A stretch of DNA of 64,000 nucleotides from Qipengyuania polymorpha. Lineage in GTDB: Bacteria; Pseudomonadota; Alphaproteobacteria; Sphingomonadales; Sphingomonadaceae. This document shows positions 35,394-43,561 of this stretch, piece after piece (the stretch's first letter is position 1; the number at the start of each line of letters is the position of its first letter). The stretch spans positions 248,001 to 312,000 of the forward strand of contig NZ_JAIGNK010000001.1 of assembly GCF_019711435.1 (NCBI RefSeq), given 5' to 3'. The notes beneath the pieces were generated by a model that saw only the letters and a list, made by a program, of their open reading frames with translations, had not been told where the DNA came from and ran no database searches. Both the position numbers and the translations under genes were made by a program.

Positions 35394-37198
35394 AGCGCCT
35401 CGACCTGCTCGGCAAGCTCCAGCCAGCGTTCTTCCGCCGCATCCTTTTCGGCGCGCGCGTTCTCGATGCCCTTGGAGACATTGGCGAAACGCTGCGGGTC
35501 GGAGGTGTAGAGGTCCGGGTCGGCAAGGATTTGCTCGCCGCGCGCGATGGCCGCTTCCAGTTCCTCGATACGCGCGGGCAACAGCTCGTAATCGCGCTGG
35601 TCCTTGTAGCTCAGTTTGGTCGGCTTGGGCGGCGACGGGTGAGGGGGCGCGGGCTTGTCCTCGGATTTCTCGCTCTTCGCCTTGCCGGTGACAGGCTTCT
35701 GGCGTTTTGCCTGCCAGTCCTCGTAACCGCCCGCGACCACATCGACCTTGCCCGTTCCGTCGAGGCCGAGCGTGATGGTCACCGTGCGGTCGAGGAAGTC
35801 GCGGTCATGGCTGACGATGAGGACGGTGCCTTCGTAATCGGCGATGACTTCCTGCAGCAGGTCGAGCGTTTCAAGGTCGAGGTCGTTGGTCGGTTCGTCG
35901 AGGACGAGAAGGTTCGAAGCCTTGGCAAATTCGCGCGCCAGCAGCAGGCGGCTGCGCTCGCCGCCCGAGAGAACGGCCACCTTCATGTCGACAATCTTGG
36001 GGTCGAACAGGAACTCCTTGAGGTATCCCTGCACGTGCTTGCGAACCCCGCGTACGTCGATCCAGTCGCCGCCTTCGGCCAGCACCTGCCGCACGGTCTT
36101 GTCGGCGGTGAGGAGCTGGCGCTGCTGGTCGATCATCACGCCGGTCAGCGTCTTGGCGATCTCCACCGTGCCGCTGTCGGGCTCGAGCTCGCCGGTGAGC
36201 ATCTTCAGCAGCGTCGTCTTGCCCGCACCGTTCGCGCCGACGATGCCGATGCGGTCGCCGCGCTGGATGCGCAGGGAGAAGGGCTTGATGATCGTGCGGT
36301 CACCATAGGCCTTGGTAATCTTGTCCGCGACGATGACCGACTTGGACTTGAAGTCCTCCTCGGTCGCCAGCTTGAGCTTGGCGGTGCCGCCTGCCGAAAT
36401 CATCGAGGCCCGCTGCGCACGCATCTGCCACAGCTTCTCGAGACGTCCCTGGTTGCGCTTGCGCCGCGCAGTCACGCCGCGTTCGAGCCAGTGCGCCTCG
36501 ATCTTCAGCTTCGCGTCGAGCTTTTCCGCCGCGCGCGCTTCTTCGGCGTAGACCTGCTCTTCCCACGCCTCGTAGCCGCCGAAGCCGACTTCCTTGCGGC
36601 GCAGTTCGCCGCGGTCGAGCCAGATGGTTGCGCGGGTGAGGCGCTTGAGGAAAGTCCGGTCGTGGCTGATGACGACGAAGGCGCCCTTGTAGCGCTCCAG
36701 CCAGCCTTCGAGCCAGTCGATTGCGCCCAAATCGAGGTGGTTGGTCGGCTCGTCCATCAGCAGCAGGTCGGGTTCCTGCGCCAGCGCGCGGGCGATGGCG
36801 GCGCGGCGCTTTTCGCCCCCGCTCGCGCCCGTGGTCTCGCGGCTCATGTCGATGCCGAGCTGGCCGGCAATGGCCTCGACCTCGAATTCCTGCGGGGCGT
36901 GTGTCCCGTCGAGCGCCCAGTCCATCAGCGTCTTGTAGCCGGTGAGGTCGGGGTCCTGTTCGAGCAGCACGATTTTTGCATGCGGCTTGACCTTGCGCGT
37001 GCCGGCATCGGTTTCGATGCGGCCGTCGATCATGCGGAACAGCGTGGTCTTGCCGACGCCGTTGCGGCCAATCAGCGCGAGGCGGTCGCGCGGACCGATG
37101 TGCAGGTCGAGCGGGGCGTGGTCGGGGCCGCCGAACAGCCACTTGCCGCCCTGCTGAAGGGCCATGCCTTCGAGGCTGAGGATGGGGGGCTGTGCCAT
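35390..37198 (-). CDS. uup: ABC-F ATPase Uup
   Basis: A 602-residue soluble protein with two ABC cassettes. Cassette 1 has GRNGVGKTT (about 44-52), SGGEKRRAAIARAL and LLMDEPTNHLD. Cassette 2 has GANGAGKTT, LSGGERSRLLLAREF and LVLDEPTNDLD. A Pro/Lys-rich linker leads to a C-terminal coiled coil (about 540-602). This C-terminal coil, which binds DNA in E. coli Uup, separates it from EttA. Roles proposed for the family are ribosome rescue and replication-fork processing. The coupled glycosylase gene is its only close neighbour. Confidence 0.9.
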   Translation of the reverse strand: MAQPPILSLEGMALQQGGKWLFGGPDHAPLDLHIGPRDRLALIGRNGVGKTTLFRMIDGRIETDAGTRKVKPHAKIVLLEQDPDLTGYKTLMDWALDGTHAPQEFEVEAIAGQLGIDMSRETTGASGGEKRRAAIARALAQEPDLLLMDEPTNHLDLGAIDWLEGWLERYKGAFVVISHDRTFLKRLTRATIWLDRGELRRKEVGFGGYEAWEEQVYAEEARAAEKLDAKLKIEAHWLERGVTARRKRNQGRLEKLWQMRAQRASMISAGGTAKLKLATEEDFKSKSVIVADKITKAYGDRTIIKPFSLRIQRGDRIGIVGANGAGKTTLLKMLTGELEPDSGTVEIAKTLTGVMIDQQRQLLTADKTVRQVLAEGGDWIDVRGVRKHVQGYLKEFLFDPKIVDMKVAVLSGGERSRLLLAREFAKASNLLVLDEPTNDLDLETLDLLQEVIADYEGTVLIVSHDRDFLDRTVTITLGLDGTGKVDVVAGGYEDWQAKRQKPVTGKAKSEKSEDKPAPPHPSPPKPTKLSYKDQRDYELLPARIEELEAAIARGEQILADPDLYTSDPQRFANVSKGIENARAEKDAAEERWLELAEQVEAL

Positions 37199-37240
37199 AG
37201 GCCGCGCGAGGTAGTCGCGCGACCCGACAACCGCAAGCTT

Positions 37241-38848
37241 CTAGTCCGAGAAAGCGTCGGCGGCGGCTTCTGCCGCATCTCCGGCGATTTCACGCTCCGC
37301 TCTCTGAATCTCCACCATTTGCGCAATGTCTTCGAGCAGCGCGGGCGCGTCATAGACGATGCCGTCCTTGATGGTCCAACGCACCCCGCCGACCTGTTCG
37401 ATGTCGCCGGTCTCGTAATTGAGCTTGGTGTGGCCCGTGCCGTAGAGCAGCTTCAGATTGTCGAGCGGATTGCCCGGTACGATGACGAGGTCGGCCAATT
37501 TGCCGACCTGTATCGTGCCCATCGGCGGGGCCTCTCCACGCGCCTGGTAGATTTCCTCTGCCCCGGCAACAGTCGCAGCGCGGATGACCTCGAGCGGTTC
37601 AAGGCCGGCTTCGCGCAGCATTTCCAGCTCGCCGATATAAGCAAAGCCCCAGGTCTGGTAGATATATCCCGGGTCGCTGCCCGCCGTGACGCGGCCGCCG
37701 CGGCGGTGGAATTCCTTCGTCAGGTCGAACCAGTAGCGGTAGAACTTGCGCCAGGCGACTTCGTCCTCGGTCGACCAGTCCTTGTAATAGCTGCCGTGAT
37801 TGGTCGCGCTGGGGGCGTAGAAATCCATCAGGCTGGGCAGGCTGTAGCGCTCGTGCCAGTCGCGGTTCTTGGCTGCCATCACATCCCGACTGGCGGAATA
37901 GATGTTGAAAGTGGGGCTCAGCGTCACACCACTATGGACGAGGTGGTCGATATATTCGTCCCATTCCTCGCTGCCCGGCTCGACCACCTGGTCTGCCAGC
38001 CGCGCGACCCATGCGAAGCGCGATTGCTCGTCGAAATAATTGTAGCCTTGCGGGTATTTCGGCAGCGCCGCATCGGCGAGCAGGCTCTCGAAATGGCCGT
38101 AGAAATGGGTGATGCCGTCCATGCCTAGCTCCACGGCCTTGGCGGCGTTGACGCGCTGGACGCCGGGCTGGGCAAGGTGGGCGACGCTGCCCATCCGTTG
38201 CTTTTCCGCCTCGTCCAGCGCGGCCCCGAGCACTTCGGGTGATTGGGAATTGAAGAACTTGATGCCCCAGTAGCCGCGCGCCTTCGCCCAGCGCACCCAT
38301 TCGCGCGCCTTGGCGGGAGTGTCGACCGCGCCGCCGTCCCATTTGTCGCCGAAAGCGGCATAGGGGAAGAGGCGCGGTGCGGTGATGGAATTGTCTGCGC
38401 TGCGCTGCGTATCGGAGAGGTCGGGCTGCCCCGGTCCCCAGTAGAAGGACACGCCGCGTACGCTGGTCACGCCATGCGCGAGCCAGAGCTTGTAGCCGTA
38501 GGAGGGCTGTCCGGCCTTGGCGGGATCGCCATTATGACCATGCGTGTCGATGAAGCCGGGCATGACGGTCATGCCTTTGGCATCGATAATGCGGCCAGCT
38601 TTCGCGCGTACTTCGTCGGGAGCGCTGCCGCCATGAATAGCGGCGATGCGGTTGCCCTCGATGACGATGTCCACCGGCCCCATCGGCGGCGCGCCCGAGC
38701 CTTCGACCATGGTCGCACCCGACACGATTAAAGTGGGATAGGGGCCTTGGCCCTCGGTGCGGTCGGGGACAGGCTGCATGCCTTGAGCGGCAAGTGGCGC
38801 GCCTACCAAAATGGCAAGCGCGGCAAGTACGAATTTCGGCAGTTTCAC
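37241..38848 (-). CDS. Exported amidohydrolase
   Basis: A 535-residue secreted hydrolase. A signal peptide (about 1-22, ending AAQG) precedes an amidohydrolase-superfamily barrel. Metal ligands include the HxH of DTHGH (about 102-106), VAHLAQPG, GITHFYG and the final aspartate region TAGSDPGYIY. It resembles exported imidazolonepropionase- or prolidase-type proteins seen in Sphingomonadales, with unknown substrate. It starts with a GTG at 38848 after GGGGGAG; no in-frame ATG offers a signal peptide. A long antisense frame opposite it is a shadow. Confidence 0.85.
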   Translation of the reverse strand: MKLPKFVLAALAILVGAPLAAQGMQPVPDRTEGQGPYPTLIVSGATMVEGSGAPPMGPVDIVIEGNRIAAIHGGSAPDEVRAKAGRIIDAKGMTVMPGFIDTHGHNGDPAKAGQPSYGYKLWLAHGVTSVRGVSFYWGPGQPDLSDTQRSADNSITAPRLFPYAAFGDKWDGGAVDTPAKAREWVRWAKARGYWGIKFFNSQSPEVLGAALDEAEKQRMGSVAHLAQPGVQRVNAAKAVELGMDGITHFYGHFESLLADAALPKYPQGYNYFDEQSRFAWVARLADQVVEPGSEEWDEYIDHLVHSGVTLSPTFNIYSASRDVMAAKNRDWHERYSLPSLMDFYAPSATNHGSYYKDWSTEDEVAWRKFYRYWFDLTKEFHRRGGRVTAGSDPGYIYQTWGFAYIGELEMLREAGLEPLEVIRAATVAGAEEIYQARGEAPPMGTIQVGKLADLVIVPGNPLDNLKLLYGTGHTKLNYETGDIEQVGGVRWTIKDGIVYDAPALLEDIAQMVEIQRAEREIAGDAAEAAADAFSD

Positions 38849-38983
38849 TCCGGCATCTCCCCCGTTTCGTGGCCTTGGCTAGCGCGCAAATCCCTGTCGG
38901 CAAAGCATTTAGCGGAACTTCCCCGTTCAGGCAGGCGTAAAGCTGCAAAGCGGAAACTTCGCTCGACAGAAGGAGATTCGACC

Positions 38984-39718
38984 ATGATGTCCACCAAAAC
39001 GATGCTCGCTATTCCCGCCTTCGTGATGGCTGCTGCCGTGCCGATGAGTGCGCAGGCCGCCGAAGTGCAGATCGCCTCGCAAGGGCCGGTGGTCGAGCTG
39101 AATGTGCAGGAAATCGTCCACTCCGCGCCCGATGTGGCGCAAATCGGGGCAGGCGTGATTACCCGCGCGCCCACCGCGCAGCAGGCGGTCCAGCAGAATG
39201 CGCAGGCGATGGAACGGCTGGTCGAACACATGCGTGCGCTCGGTATCGAGCGGCGCGACATCCAGACCTCGAATTTCAACCTCAATCCCGATTATCGCCA
39301 CAATCCGCAAACGGGCGAGCAAAGCTTCACCGGCTATACGGTCCACAACCAGGTCAATGTGAAGCTGCGCGATCTGAAGCGGGCGGGCGAGGTGCTCGAT
39401 GCGCTGGTCGCGGCGGGCGCGAACAATATCCACGGCCCCAATTTCATGCTCGAGGACGATGCCGAAGCCAAGGATGAGGCGCGCGCCGCAGCCTTCGCCA
39501 GCGGTAAGGCGATGGCTGAAAATTATGCGCGCATGGCCGGATACAGCTCGGTCCGCCTGCTCGAGGTTTCCGAGAGTTTCCAGTCCTATATGCGCCGTCC
39601 GCCCATGGCGATGGCCTCGGTGCGGATGGAAGCGGCCGCCGATGCCTCGACGCCCATTGAGCCGGGTGAGGTCGGTACCGGCGTCACGATCATGGTGAAA
39701 TACGAGATGGTCCGCTGA
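38984..39718 (+). CDS. SIMPL domain protein (DUF541)
   Basis: A 244-residue exported protein with a signal peptide (about 1-22, ending AQA). The SIMPL domain (about 33-240) includes VVELNVQEIVHSAPDVAQIGAGV, RDIQTSNFNLNPDY and FTGYTVHNQVNVKLRD. Family members in bacteria (for example YggE) are periplasmic or envelope proteins implicated in oxidative-stress tolerance. AGAAGGAG precedes the ATG at 38984 by an ideal spacing. It is followed by the palindrome and the PepSY gene, so it may be a separate unit. Confidence 0.9.
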   Translation: MMSTKTMLAIPAFVMAAAVPMSAQAAEVQIASQGPVVELNVQEIVHSAPDVAQIGAGVITRAPTAQQAVQQNAQAMERLVEHMRALGIERRDIQTSNFNLNPDYRHNPQTGEQSFTGYTVHNQVNVKLRDLKRAGEVLDALVAAGANNIHGPNFMLEDDAEAKDEARAAAFASGKAMAENYARMAGYSSVRLLEVSESFQSYMRRPPMAMASVRMEAAADASTPIEPGEVGTGVTIMVKYEMVR

Positions 39719-39735
39719 GCAGGTTTCGCTGAACG

Positions 39736-39759
39736 GGTGTGAACCGCCATATTCACACC
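39736..39759. repeat. Perfect inverted repeat in the SIMPL-PepSY gap
   Basis: GGTGTGAA (39736-39743) and TTCACACC (39752-39759) are perfectly complementary with an 8-nt spacer. It starts 18 bp after the SIMPL stop. It may be a terminator stem for that gene or an operator; its right arm is part of the TTCA direct-repeat box described next. Confidence 0.55.
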
Positions 39760-39768
39760 TTGTTCAAT
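39751..39768 (+). promoter_or_regulatory. TTCA direct-repeat box, candidate response-regulator site (copy 1)
   Basis: ATTCACA-N4-GTTCAAT, giving TTCA repeats with an 11-bp period. The same 18-nt pattern occurs at 42333-42350. OmpR/PhoP-family regulators bind direct repeats with 10-11 bp periodicity. This copy ends 26 bp upstream of the PepSY gene, which precedes the response regulator and kinase genes. Confidence 0.5.
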
Positions 39769-39794
39769 GCTTCATGCCTACTAAGACTGGCATC

Positions 39795-40112
39795 ATGAAA
39801 CAGGTTCTCGCATCCCTTCTCGCCTTCGGCCTCATCGCCGGGCCGATTGCCGCGACAATCGCTCCGGCTCCGGCAGAGGCGCAGCGCCGCTCCGACCAGG
39901 GCGAAGCGCGCAAGGAAATGCGCGCGGGCAACATCCTGCGCGCCCGCGAGATCGAGAACCGTGTCCTGCCGATGATGGGCGATGCGGAATATCTTGGCTT
40001 CGACTATGATTCGACAGCCATGGCCTACCGCCTCAAGTTCATCAAAAAGGGCAAGGTGCTCTATGTCGATGTCGATGCGCGCACTGGCCGCATCCTGCGT
40101 CGCAGTCGATGA
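39795..40112 (+). CDS. Exported PepSY domain protein
   Basis: A 105-residue periplasmic protein: signal peptide (about 1-29, ending AEA), then a single PepSY-like domain (about 46-105) with REIENRVLPMMGDAEYLGFDYD and the ending VLYVDVDARTGRILRR. Small PepSY proteins are often encoded directly upstream of PhoPQ-like two-component genes and may modulate the kinase. The response regulator gene begins 98 bp downstream, and that gap holds GTTCAT/ATGAAC repeats. Confidence 0.82.
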   Translation: MKQVLASLLAFGLIAGPIAATIAPAPAEAQRRSDQGEARKEMRAGNILRAREIENRVLPMMGDAEYLGFDYDSTAMAYRLKFIKKGKVLYVDVDARTGRILRRSR

Positions 40113-40159
40113 TTGGGTCGCTGATTTTCCGCAATCAGAAACCTCGTTCATCTTGACGC

Positions 40160-40175
40160 GTTCATCTACATGAAC
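40160..40175. promoter_or_regulatory. Palindrome upstream of the response regulator gene
   Basis: GTTCAT (40160-40165), CTAC, ATGAAC (40170-40175), a perfect 6-bp inverted repeat, with a further direct GTTCAT at 40146-40151. It lies 35 bp before the ATG of the regulator gene. It shares the GTTCA element with the boxes at 39762 and 42344 and could be an operator or a leader hairpin. Confidence 0.4.
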
Positions 40176-40210
40176 GACACGCGCAAGATTATTAGCGAGG
40201 ACGGAAATTC

Positions 40211-40891
40211 ATGAGAATCCTTATCGTCGAAGACGAGCCGACCCTCGGGCAACAGCTGAAAAGCACGCTCGAGCAGAACGGCTATGCGGTGGACCTTTCC
40301 ACCGATGGCGAGGATGGACATTTCCTCGGCTCTACCGAAGATTATGATGCGGTGATTCTCGACCTCGGCCTGCCCGAAATCGACGGGCTGACCGTGCTCG
40401 GCATGTGGCGTAAGGAAGGGCGCAAGTTCCCCGTACTCGTGCTGACCGCGCGTGACAGCTGGTCGGACAAGGTCGCCGGCCTCGATGCGGGCGCCGACGA
40501 TTACCTTGCCAAGCCCTTCCAGACCGAAGAGCTGATTGCCCGCCTGCGCGCGCTTATCCGCCGCGCTTCGGGCAATACCTCGAGCGAGCTCACTGCTGGC
40601 GACGTGCGTCTCGACACGCGTTCGGGCCGCGTCACGCTGAAAGGAGAGCCGGTCAAGCTGACCGCGCAGGAATACAAGCTGCTGTCCTACCTCATGCACC
40701 ACAAGGGCAAGGTGGTCAGCCGCACCGAACTTATCGAACACATCTACGACCAGGATTTCGACCGGGATTCCAACACCATCGAAGTCTTCGTCACGCGCAT
40801 CCGCAAGAAGCTGGGTGCCGAAGTGATTACGACCATCCGTGGACTCGGTTACAGCCTCGACGACCCCGCCGACCAGCCGCGCGCATCCTGA
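40211..40891 (+). CDS. OmpR/PhoP-family response regulator
   Basis: A 226-residue regulator. The receiver domain (1-115) begins MRILIVEDEP with the acidic pocket, the phospho-acceptor Asp51 (VILDLGLPEIDG) and Lys/Thr switch residues (LTARD, AKPF). The winged-helix domain (about 125-222) ends with VTRIRKKLGAEVITTIRGLGYSL. Its partner kinase gene overlaps it. The gene set PepSY-regulator-kinase resembles PhoPQ or FeuPQ arrangements in alphaproteobacteria. Likely self-regulated through the TTCA boxes (inference). Confidence 0.95.
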   Translation: MRILIVEDEPTLGQQLKSTLEQNGYAVDLSTDGEDGHFLGSTEDYDAVILDLGLPEIDGLTVLGMWRKEGRKFPVLVLTARDSWSDKVAGLDAGADDYLAKPFQTEELIARLRALIRRASGNTSSELTAGDVRLDTRSGRVTLKGEPVKLTAQEYKLLSYLMHHKGKVVSRTELIEHIYDQDFDRDSNTIEVFVTRIRKKLGAEVITTIRGLGYSLDDPADQPRAS

Positions 40892-42332
40892 GAAGGATGC
40901 CGAGGCGAGGGCGGCGGCGGGTTCACCTGCTGCGGCCCCCGCTGTGCCTGCCGCAGATGCCGACCCGGTAGTCCTCGCCACGCCACCTGCGCCGCAGCGC
41001 AGCCTCGCCAAGCGCATGATGGCGATTGCCGCCATCTGGATCTCGGTGTTGCTGCTTGGCGGCGGATTTGCGCTCGATCGAGCGTTGACCCGGGAGGTGC
41101 AGGAGAATTTCGACGACCAGCTCGAATATGTGCTGACCGCCTTGATCGCCTCGGCGGAAGTCGATGACTGGGGCGATGTGCGTTTCTATCGCTCGCTTGG
41201 CGACCAGCGCTTCCTCGAAGTCAATTCAGGGGTTTATTGGCAAATCAGCGGACCCGAACGTGACCCTTACCCGAGCCGGAGCCTTTGGGACCGCACTCTG
41301 GAAGTGCATGGCGACCACGAGGACAACGAACCTCACTTCTACGACAGCAACCAGTTCCCGGACGAGCCGCTGCGTATCGTCGAGCGCAATATCATTCTGC
41401 CCGACAGCGACGTGCAATGGACCTTTACCGTTGCCTCCGCGCGCGAGGAGCTGGATTTCCAGGTCGCGCGTATTCGCTCGATCCTCGTGTGGAGTTTCGC
41501 CGTATTGGGTCTCGGGCTTCTCATCATGGCCGCGCTGCAGAGCTGGTACGGTCTCTCTCCCCTCCGCCGTGTGCGTGCTGCCATCAAGTCGATGCGAAGC
41601 GAAGGCGCGAACCGCATCGAGGAACCGCTGCCGCTCGAAGTCGAGCCACTGGTCGATGAAATCAATGCGCTGCTCGCGCATACCGAAAAGCAGGCCGAGG
41701 AAGCGCGCATGCATGCGGGCAATCTCGCCCACGCGCTGAAGACGCCGCTCACCGTCCTCACCAATGCCGCCACGGCGCACGACCCGAAGCTCTCGGATCT
41801 CGTTTGCCGCGAGACGAAGACCATGCAGCGCCATGTCGAACACCACCTTGCCCGCGCAAGGGCGGTCGGACGCCGCGCGACGGGGCACTCGCGCGCCGAA
41901 GTATGGCCGAGCGCGGAAAGCGTGCTACGCGCGGTGACACGCATCTACGAGGACACCCGCTTCGATCTCGACGGCAACCGGGAGGCCACTGTTGCCATAG
42001 AGCGGCAGGACCTCGACGAAATCCTCGGCAACCTCATCGAGAACGCAGCGAAATACGGCGGCGGCAGCGTGTTCGTGACCGTCGATGCGCTGCCCGATGA
42101 CGCGCTCTGCACAATCTGGGTGGAGGATGACGGGCCGGGTATTCCCGAAGCCGAGCGGATCCGCATCTTCGACCGCGGCGCACGCCTCGACACCGGCAAA
42201 CCCGGAACGGGGCTCGGCCTGTCCATCGTGCGCGATGTCGCAGAAATCTATGCGGGCGAGGTGGAACTCGGCACCAGCGAGGACCTCGGCGGCCTGCAGG
42301 TCACGCTTAGATTGCCGAGACCCGGCAACTGA
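40839..42332 (+). CDS. PhoQ-like sensor histidine kinase
   Basis: A 497-residue inner-membrane kinase. A Pro/Ala-rich N-terminal extension (1-55) precedes helix 1 (about 62-82). A periplasmic sensor of about 120 residues, rich in acidic and aromatic residues, is followed by helix 2 (about 210-230), a HAMP-like region, HisKA and HATPase. His298 is in the PhoQ-style motif HALKTPLTVL (Lys in place of the usual Arg). The N-box GNLIENAAKYGGG, DDGPGIP and GTGLGLSIVRD are intact. The start is uncertain: the longest version uses a GTG at 40839, inside the regulator gene; the ATG at 41016 lies just before helix 1. Confidence 0.9.
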   Translation: MDSVTASTTPPTSRAHPEKDAEARAAAGSPAAAPAVPAADADPVVLATPPAPQRSLAKRMMAIAAIWISVLLLGGGFALDRALTREVQENFDDQLEYVLTALIASAEVDDWGDVRFYRSLGDQRFLEVNSGVYWQISGPERDPYPSRSLWDRTLEVHGDHEDNEPHFYDSNQFPDEPLRIVERNIILPDSDVQWTFTVASAREELDFQVARIRSILVWSFAVLGLGLLIMAALQSWYGLSPLRRVRAAIKSMRSEGANRIEEPLPLEVEPLVDEINALLAHTEKQAEEARMHAGNLAHALKTPLTVLTNAATAHDPKLSDLVCRETKTMQRHVEHHLARARAVGRRATGHSRAEVWPSAESVLRAVTRIYEDTRFDLDGNREATVAIERQDLDEILGNLIENAAKYGGGSVFVTVDALPDDALCTIWVEDDGPGIPEAERIRIFDRGARLDTGKPGTGLGLSIVRDVAEIYAGEVELGTSEDLGGLQVTLRLPRPGN

Positions 42333-42350
42333 ATTCACAAACCGTTCAAT
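42333..42350 (+). promoter_or_regulatory. TTCA direct-repeat box, candidate response-regulator site (copy 2)
   Basis: ATTCACA-N4-GTTCAAT, identical to copy 1 at 39751 in its two conserved heptads, with the same 11-bp period. It lies 23 bp upstream of the ATG of the Tyr/Arg-rich lipoprotein gene, at nearly the same distance from the start as copy 1. Confidence 0.5.
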
Positions 42351-42373
42351 TCGTCCACGGTAGGCAACGTTTC

Positions 42374-43186
42374 ATGGACGACTCGAAGAACAGCGCGCGC
42401 TTGGCGCCACTCGCTTTCCGGATGGGGATTATCGGCCTTGCAGGCCTCGGCCTCGGCGGATGTACCATTTACGACGATGGCTACGGCTATTCGGGCGTCT
42501 CGGTCGGTGTCGGATATCACGACGGCTATTACGACCCCTATTACGATGACTACTATTACGGCTGGTACGAGGATTACTATTATCCGGGCGCCGGCTACTA
42601 TGTCTACGACCGCCATGGGCGTCGCCATCGCTGGAGCGACCGTCACCGCCACTACTGGCACCAGCGCCGCAGCGGCGTGAGGCAGATGGCGGAAAACTGG
42701 GCCGGCTATTCGCGCGGCGAGGACGGTTATTACCGCGACCAGCGTCGCCATTCGAGCCGTGATGGCCATCACGAGGGTCGCCGTGACGGTCGCCGCGGCC
42801 GCCACACAGGTGAGGCTCGTGACGAGCGTCGTTCAGAGCGCCGTGCAGACCGCCGCGAACGGCGCGAGGGCAGCTTTGGCAGCGATGCCGTTCGCCGCGC
42901 AGCCGAGGCCGCGTCGCGCGAAGACCGCCGCACGCGTTCTGCCGAACGCGCTGGCACGCGCCGCAATGCGCCTGCTGCTGCGACTACTGGTAACCGCCGC
43001 GCACGGACCGCGCCTGCGCCCGCGCCGAGGGCCCAGCGGGCAGCACCTGCTCGTCCGGTAGCCGCCGCACCCGCACCGCGACCGCAGCAGTCGAGCCGTC
43101 CCGTGCGCACCCAGCGCAGCGCCCCGGCTCCGCGTCGCAATACTCCGGCTACCTCATCGAAGCCGCCCGAGCACAAGGACGATTAA
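42374..43186 (+). CDS. Tyr/Arg-rich putative lipoprotein
   Basis: A 270-residue low-complexity exported protein. A lipoprotein signal ends LGGC at Cys30. It is followed by a Tyr/Asp/Gly-rich segment (about 32-75), a His/Arg-rich segment, a long Arg/Glu/Asp repeat region and an Ala/Pro/Arg tail. I recognise no defined domain; its composition resembles the RcnB-like protein at 5702 without the C-terminal domain. It sits behind the kinase gene and has the same upstream box as the PepSY gene, which makes it a candidate regulon member. The stop overlaps the convergent chorismate mutase gene by 4 bp. Confidence 0.7.
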   Translation: MDDSKNSARLAPLAFRMGIIGLAGLGLGGCTIYDDGYGYSGVSVGVGYHDGYYDPYYDDYYYGWYEDYYYPGAGYYVYDRHGRRHRWSDRHRHYWHQRRSGVRQMAENWAGYSRGEDGYYRDQRRHSSRDGHHEGRRDGRRGRHTGEARDERRSERRADRRERREGSFGSDAVRRAAEAASREDRRTRSAERAGTRRNAPAAATTGNRRARTAPAPAPRAQRAAPARPVAAAPAPRPQQSSRPVRTQRSAPAPRRNTPATSSKPPEHKDD

Positions 43187-43494
43187 GCGGAGTTATCCCG
43201 CGCCTGTTCGTGGTGGCGGATGACTTCGTCGATAATGAAGCGCAGGAATTTCTCGCTGAATTCGGGGTCCAGTTCGCTTTCTTCCGCAAGGCGCCGAAGC
43301 CGGGCAATCTGCTCGGCTTCGCGTGCCGGGTCGGCGGGTGGAAGCGTGGCCTTCGCCTTGTAGGCACCTACCGCCTGCGTGATACGAAACCGCTCGGCCA
43401 GCATGTGCACCAGAGCGGCATCGATATTGTCGATGCTCTTGCGAAAGCCTGCCAGCGTTGCGTCTTCGGCGGTTTGTTGCGTGTCTTGCGCCAT
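43183..43494 (-). CDS. Chorismate mutase (AroQ class)
   Basis: A 103-residue cytosolic all-helical enzyme that converts chorismate to prephenate for Phe/Tyr synthesis. The catalytic pattern of the AroQ class is present: Arg in GFRKSIDNIDAAL (about 16-28), the second Arg/Lys pair in RFRITQAVGAYKAK, and a Glu/Gln in the last helix (RHHEQARD). It is monofunctional, with no fused dehydratase or dehydrogenase. The ATG at 43494 starts MAQDTQQ; the longer frame is unsupported. Confidence 0.9.
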   Translation of the reverse strand: MAQDTQQTAEDATLAGFRKSIDNIDAALVHMLAERFRITQAVGAYKAKATLPPADPAREAEQIARLRRLAEESELDPEFSEKFLRFIIDEVIRHHEQARDNSA

Positions 43495-43561
43495 GAGATG
43501 AGAGATTAGCGGCAATCGCGCTCTTGCCAAGAAAGCTTAGGCAGGACATGGCCAAGCTGAC

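Noticed and set aside
35378-38128. 916-codon open frame on the plus strand opposite uup and the amidohydrolase
   Set aside because: It mirrors well-supported minus-strand genes; the translation is rich in His, Arg and Leu without domains. Long antisense frames are expected in high-GC DNA with strong third-position bias.
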